A stretch of DNA of 9,668 nt from Bordetella parapertussis. GTDB taxonomy: Bacteria > Pseudomonadota > Gammaproteobacteria > Burkholderiales > Burkholderiaceae_C. Positions 6,671 through 9,668 of the stretch are shown piece after piece. A program made the position numbers and the translations under genes. The notes beneath the pieces were generated by a model. The model did not search any database. It had not been told where the DNA came from and saw only the letters and a list, made by a program, of their open reading frames with translations. Every line of letters starts with the position of its first letter. Within the stretch, counting starts at the first letter, position 1. Location of the stretch: the NCBI GenBank assembly GCA_945871945.1, contig CAMBXY010000052.1, forward strand, positions 1 to 9,668, in the 5' to 3' direction.

Positions 6671-8317
6671 TCAATTAAAAAATTTGCCCACGCTCAAGAG
6701 CGTGCGATAAATACCCCACACCAGTGGAATACCCACTGCTGTCCACGCCAGCGCCACCCACAAGGGGTTGGTTTGGCTGACACCGCCATGTGCGCTTCCT
6801 ACTTCAGAGGCGCTGGCTTTTTCATGCGCAAGTTTCTTCTCGGCAGCCAGTTCTTCGGCGGTCATGAAGTGTTTGGCGGCCACCGGTTTGATCATCAGGT
6901 TGGCAATCAAACCCACCACCAGCATGCCCACCAAAATAAACATGGTTTGGTTGTAAACCTGCTCACGGGGGATGCCCAAACCGAGTTGGTAGTCGCGCAT
7001 GTAATTGACCACCACGGGGCCCAAGATGCCTGCTGTGGCCCAAGCGGTCAGCAAGCGACCGTGGATAGCGCCCACCATTTGCGTGCCAAACAAATCGGCC
7101 AAATAAGCGGGTACCGTGGCAAAACCGCCGCCATACATACTCAAGATGATGCAAAACGCTGCCACAAACAGCATCTTGTTGCCCGCCATGGCGCTGGCAG
7201 GGACAGACGCGTACAAAGCAGCGCCAAGCACAAAGAAGATGATGTAGGTCATCTTGCGTCCCAGTTTGTCAGACAAGCTGGCCCAAAAGAAGCGTCCGCC
7301 AATGTTGAACAAGCTCAGCAAGGCGGTGAAGCCCGCTGCAATGCCGGCAATGGTGGTCAGTTGTGTCTTGTCAAGGTCGATAAACTTGGCCTCGATGCCC
7401 ATCAAGGCGCCGCCAAAAACTTCTTGCAACATGGGGCTGGCCATGCCGATCACGCCGATACCGGCTGACACATTCATGCACAACACCACCCAGACCATCC
7501 AAAACTGAGGAATGCCCCAAACCTTGCTGACATGCACATGGCCTTGGGTGATCATGGTGTTGGCTTGCTGATTCACAGGTGGCGTCCAGCCGGCAGGTTT
7601 CCAACCGGTGGCGGGGATGCGGTAACCCAAAGCGCCTGCCATCATGAAAACGAAGTAAACCAAAGCCATGATGACGAAGGTCTGCCAGACACCCACTTCA
7701 AGGTCGGTGGCAAAAATTTTCATCAGCTCTGCAGCCAAGGGCGAGCCAATCATGGCGCCGCCACCAAAGCCCATGATGGCCATGCCGGTGGCCATGCCAC
7801 GGCGGTCGGGGAACCATTTGATAAGGGTACTGACGGGTGAGATGTAACCCAGGCCAAGACCAATGCCGCCTATGACGCCAGAGCCCAGCAACATCAGCCA
7901 AAACTGGTGGTAGTAAACGCCTGCAGCCGAGATGAGCATGCCGCCACACCAACACACAGCACTGACAACACCCGCTTTGCGCGGGCCCGCGCGCTCTAAC
8001 CAGCCGCCCCACAAGGCGGCCGAGCTGCCCAGCAATACAAAAAACAAGGTGTACATCCAACCCAAGGTGGAGACTTTCCAGTCACAGGTGGAGATGAAAA
8101 GTTCTTGGAAAAAACCAATGTCAGGACCGCATTTAAGGGCATCTTTGATGCCAAGGGCTTTGGACAAAGGTAACCAAAATACCGAGAAACCATAGGCCAT
8201 ACCAATACACAGGTGTATGGCCAAGGCTGCAGGGGGCACCAACCAGCGGTTGAACCCCTCAGGGGCAACAATGCGTTCTTTGGACAAAAATCCGGGCGTG
8301 TCTTCTTGTGTTGTCAT
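6671..8317 (-). CDS. OFA-family MFS transporter (oxalate/formate antiporter-like) with extra C-terminal membrane segment
   Basis: This is an inner-membrane major facilitator protein of 548 residues, most like the oxalate/formate antiporter (OFA) family. About twelve membrane segments are visible. The MFS loop motif occurs twice, at GGWLERAGPRKAG (104-116) and ASLSDKLGRK (346-355), as expected of the two six-helix halves. The central loop lies near residues 233-265. The first outside loop is long (about 50-84) and holds Cys63 and Cys78. After TM12 comes a charged, Ala/Glu/Lys-rich stretch (about 485-505), then a further hydrophobic segment (519-540, NPLWVALAWTAVGIPLVWGIY) that makes a likely thirteenth helix. 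It is the first gene of the fds operon, so formate or a related carboxylate is the probable substrate; whether it is uptake, export or exchange cannot be read from the sequence. The ATG has GGAGA 4 nt upstream. Confidence 0.88.
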   Translation of the reverse strand: MTTQEDTPGFLSKERIVAPEGFNRWLVPPAALAIHLCIGMAYGFSVFWLPLSKALGIKDALKCGPDIGFFQELFISTCDWKVSTLGWMYTLFFVLLGSSAALWGGWLERAGPRKAGVVSAVCWCGGMLISAAGVYYHQFWLMLLGSGVIGGIGLGLGYISPVSTLIKWFPDRRGMATGMAIMGFGGGAMIGSPLAAELMKIFATDLEVGVWQTFVIMALVYFVFMMAGALGYRIPATGWKPAGWTPPVNQQANTMITQGHVHVSKVWGIPQFWMVWVVLCMNVSAGIGVIGMASPMLQEVFGGALMGIEAKFIDLDKTQLTTIAGIAAGFTALLSLFNIGGRFFWASLSDKLGRKMTYIIFFVLGAALYASVPASAMAGNKMLFVAAFCIILSMYGGGFATVPAYLADLFGTQMVGAIHGRLLTAWATAGILGPVVVNYMRDYQLGLGIPREQVYNQTMFILVGMLVVGLIANLMIKPVAAKHFMTAEELAAEKKLAHEKASASEVGSAHGGVSQTNPLWVALAWTAVGIPLVWGIYRTLLSVGKFFN

Positions 8318-8370
8318 GATGTCTCCAATCTTTGGACGGTTTTTTGCAACCCCCCAAACTTTACACCAAC

Positions 8371-8388
8371 ATATGCTCTCAAGGCATA
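8371..8388. promoter_or_regulatory. Candidate operator near the operon transcription start (TATGC-N7-GCATA)
   Basis: The half-sites TATGC (8372-8376) and GCATA (8384-8388) form an inverted repeat with a 7-bp spacer. The same half-sites recur in the stronger palindrome at 8467-8486. The site lies just downstream of a possible -10 box for the operon, so binding here could block transcription. Confidence 0.45.
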
Positions 8389-8392
8389 GGTT

Positions 8393-8421
8393 AGTTTAGG
8401 GAAACTACTGTGTTGCTGCAA
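8393..8421 (-). promoter_or_regulatory. Possible sigma70-type promoter of the transporter-fdsGBA-fdhD-fdsD operon
   Basis: On the minus strand TTGCAG (8421-8416) and TAAACT (8398-8393) are 17 bp apart, the optimal spacing. Match to consensus is moderate (3/6 and 4/6). The predicted start near 8386 would give a leader of about 70 nt and lies within the 8371-8388 palindrome. The box choice is an inference. Confidence 0.3.
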
Positions 8422-8440
8422 TATGCCAGTGAGGGTAAGG

Positions 8441-8470
8441 TAGACTTGAATTTATCAACACAACTAATAT
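8441..8470 (+). promoter_or_regulatory. Possible sigma70-type promoter of the divergent regulator gene
   Basis: TAGACT (8441-8446) and TAATAT (8465-8470) are 18 bp apart and match the consensus at 4/6 and 5/6. The -10 box overlaps the left arm of the 8467-8486 palindrome. Transcription would begin near 8477, leaving a leader of only about 16 nt. This is inferred from the boxes only. Confidence 0.35.
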
Positions 8471-8486
8471 GCTTTGAAAAGCATAT
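8467..8486. promoter_or_regulatory. Perfect palindrome, probable operator for the adjacent regulator
   Basis: The 20-bp site is ATATGCTTT-GA-AAAGCATAT, with 9-bp arms matching perfectly around a 2-bp centre. It overlaps the probable -10 box and start of transcription of the regulator gene and ends 6 bp before its ATG. This position is typical of autorepression. ModE-type regulators bind AT-rich palindromes of similar layout, but this sequence is not the E. coli ModE box. Confidence 0.6.
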
Positions 8487-8492
8487 GACCAC

Positions 8493-9581
8493 ATGCATAA
8501 AGTTTCCATCAAGCCGCAGTGGACCATCAGCGACGCCAAGGGGCACAACCTGGCGCCCCGACTGCTGGAGTTGTTGTCCGAGGTGCAAGGGCACGGCAGT
8601 TTGTCGGGTTCTTGCAAAAAAACCGGCGCTTCTTACCGCCACGCTTGGAGTTTGATTCGACAAGGCGAAGAGCAACTGGGCATGCCCTTGCTGAATATGG
8701 AGCGTGGCAAGGGTTCCACCCTCACCCCCTTGGCGGAAAAACTGGTTTGGGCGGGGCACCGCATTTCAGCAAGGCTCACCCCCCTGTTGGAGAGCTTGGC
8801 TTCAGAGCTAGAGGGAGAAATTGGGCGAGTCCTCTCCGCTGGCGGCGAAACCCTCAGGGTCCATGCCAGCCATGGCTTTGCGGTTGAAAAGCTGATCCAA
8901 AGTTTGGCCTTGTCTGATATTCGCGTAGAGCGCAAATATGTGGGCAGTATTGAGGCGGTGGCTTCTTTGCATGAGGGCGCCTGTGAAATTGCAGGCTTTC
9001 ACATTCCGCAAGGTGAGTTTGAGGAAATCGCGTTCAAGCATTACGCCCGCTGGCTGGTGCCCAAAGAAAACCGCATCATCCATGTGGCCACGCGTCGCCA
9101 AGGCTTGATGGTGGCCAGTGGCAACCCGCACAAAATTTACGAGGCCAAAGACCTCACCCGCAAAGGCATTCGTTTTGTGAATCGCCAACCCAGCAGCGGC
9201 ACGCGTTTCTTGTTGGAATGTTTTTTGAAAAAAGCCCACATAGACAACACGCAAATTTCGGGCTACGAGCAAGCCGAGTTCACCCATGCGGCGGTGGCGG
9301 CTTTTGTGGCCAGTGGCATGGCCGATGTGGGCTTTGGCGTGGAAACACCGGCAAGGCGCTTTAAGCTCGAGTTTTTACCTTTGGCCACCGAGCGCTATTT
9401 TTTGCTGTGCAACCAATCCGACTTGGAGCGACCGCATTTACAGTCGGTGCTGAAAGTGCTAAACAGCGACGAGTTTCAATTTGCGGTGAACCAACTCCCT
9501 GGCTACACCGCCGCGCACTGCGGTCAGGTGTCGACCATCCATGAAGCTTTTCCGGAATTGGCTGCAGCTAAAAAATATTGA
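8493..9581 (+). CDS. ModE/LysR-like winged-helix regulator with a PBP-like sensor domain
   Basis: This 362-residue protein is probably the regulator of the divergent formate dehydrogenase operon. Residues about 20-85 form a winged helix of the ModE/LysR kind (LLELLSEVQGHGSLSGSCKK, then SYRHAWSLIRQGEEQLGMPLL and GSTLTPLAEKLV). After a helical linker, residues about 118-340 resemble the PBP-like domain often joined to MoeA-type molybdopterin proteins. Its marks are GSIEAVASLHEGACEIAGFHIP (151-172, read in two parts), NRQPSSGTRFLLE (230-242) and THAAVAAFVASGMADVGFG (264-282). This fold could sense a small oxyanion or carboxylate such as molybdate or formate; the ligand is not shown. It is unlike a plain LysR protein in its sensor domain. 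The ATG is the first after an in-frame stop at 8475 and has no clear Shine-Dalgarno. The regulator of C. necator fds (FdsR) is described as LysR-type; equivalence here is inference. Confidence 0.85.
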   Translation: MHKVSIKPQWTISDAKGHNLAPRLLELLSEVQGHGSLSGSCKKTGASYRHAWSLIRQGEEQLGMPLLNMERGKGSTLTPLAEKLVWAGHRISARLTPLLESLASELEGEIGRVLSAGGETLRVHASHGFAVEKLIQSLALSDIRVERKYVGSIEAVASLHEGACEIAGFHIPQGEFEEIAFKHYARWLVPKENRIIHVATRRQGLMVASGNPHKIYEAKDLTRKGIRFVNRQPSSGTRFLLECFLKKAHIDNTQISGYEQAEFTHAAVAAFVASGMADVGFGVETPARRFKLEFLPLATERYFLLCNQSDLERPHLQSVLKVLNSDEFQFAVNQLPGYTAAHCGQVSTIHEAFPELAAAKKY

Positions 9582-9594
9582 GGTAGGCAAAAGA

Positions 9595-9618
9595 AAAGGG
9601 CACCCGAGGGTGCCCTTT
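9595..9618 (+). terminator. Intrinsic terminator after the regulator gene, possibly bidirectional
   Basis: A 10-bp perfect stem (AAAGGGCACC / GGTGCCCTTT) encloses the loop CGAG. It begins 13 bp after the regulator stop codon. On the plus strand a short, broken T-tract follows (TTTGGTCTT). On the minus strand the T-tract is better (TTTTCTTTT), so it could also stop transcripts arriving from the right. Confidence 0.8.
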
Positions 9619-9668
9619 GGTCTTACAGGCTAACTGTCCGATCAGTAAACAAAAATCGGGTTAACAAT

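Noticed and set aside
6773..7468. Plus-strand open frame of 231 codons inside the transporter gene
   Set aside because: It is antisense to the MFS gene, His/Gln-rich with no recognisable domain, and has no ribosome binding site context of note.
8318..8370. Possible riboswitch (for example for molybdenum cofactor) in the operon leader
   Set aside because: The predicted leader is only about 70 nt, holds a C-run and a 5-bp hairpin near the ribosome binding site, and shows no fold matching a known riboswitch.
8808..9287. Minus-strand open frame of 159 codons inside the regulator gene
   Set aside because: It is a shadow of the regulator, whose motifs are well conserved on the plus strand.

Overview
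The window looks like chromosomal DNA of a betaproteobacterium, most likely Burkholderiales and perhaps the Comamonadaceae. This rests on the fdsGBACD gene order, the moderately GC-rich coding style and the type of regulator and transporter next to the operon. The genus cannot be fixed from the sequence alone.

From left to right: positions 1-84 hold nothing I can assign. A minus-strand gene (85-543) encodes a small, probably exported protein of unknown function. An AT-rich 167-bp gap (544-710) carries two perfect inverted repeats: a possible operator for the small gene, and a weak terminator-like hairpin for the operon that ends there. A compact minus-strand operon fills 711-8317. Read in its own direction it encodes an OFA-family MFS transporter (oxalate/formate antiporter type), then fdsG, fdsB, fdsA, fdhD (fdsC) and fdsD. 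Genes are separated by at most 11 bp or overlap by 4 bp. A 175-bp divergent intergenic region (8318-8492) carries two related TATGC/GCATA palindromes and weak promoter-like boxes. A plus-strand regulator (8493-9581) reads away from the operon and ends at a strong stem-loop terminator (9595-9618). The last 50 bp hold nothing assignable.

The genes fit one job: handling formate. The fds genes encode the soluble, molybdenum-dependent, NAD-linked formate dehydrogenase (formate + NAD+ to CO2 + NADH). FdsA carries the bis-MGD active site, with Cys377 as the predicted Mo ligand, and a string of FeS clusters. FdsB carries FMN, the NAD site and one 4Fe-4S cluster, and FdsG carries a 2Fe-2S cluster. FdhD supplies sulfur to the molybdenum cofactor and FdsD helps maturation. 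The transporter at the head of the operon probably moves formate or a related carboxylate across the inner membrane. The divergent regulator has a ModE/LysR-like winged helix and a periplasmic-binding-protein-like domain of the type found with MoeA. It probably controls both directions from the palindromes between them.

The enzyme system is known. The less ordinary parts are the regulator with its matching palindromes, the transporter with an extra C-terminal membrane segment fused on, and the unknown exported protein with its own palindrome. I saw no RNA genes, CRISPR arrays, insertion sequences or phage genes.
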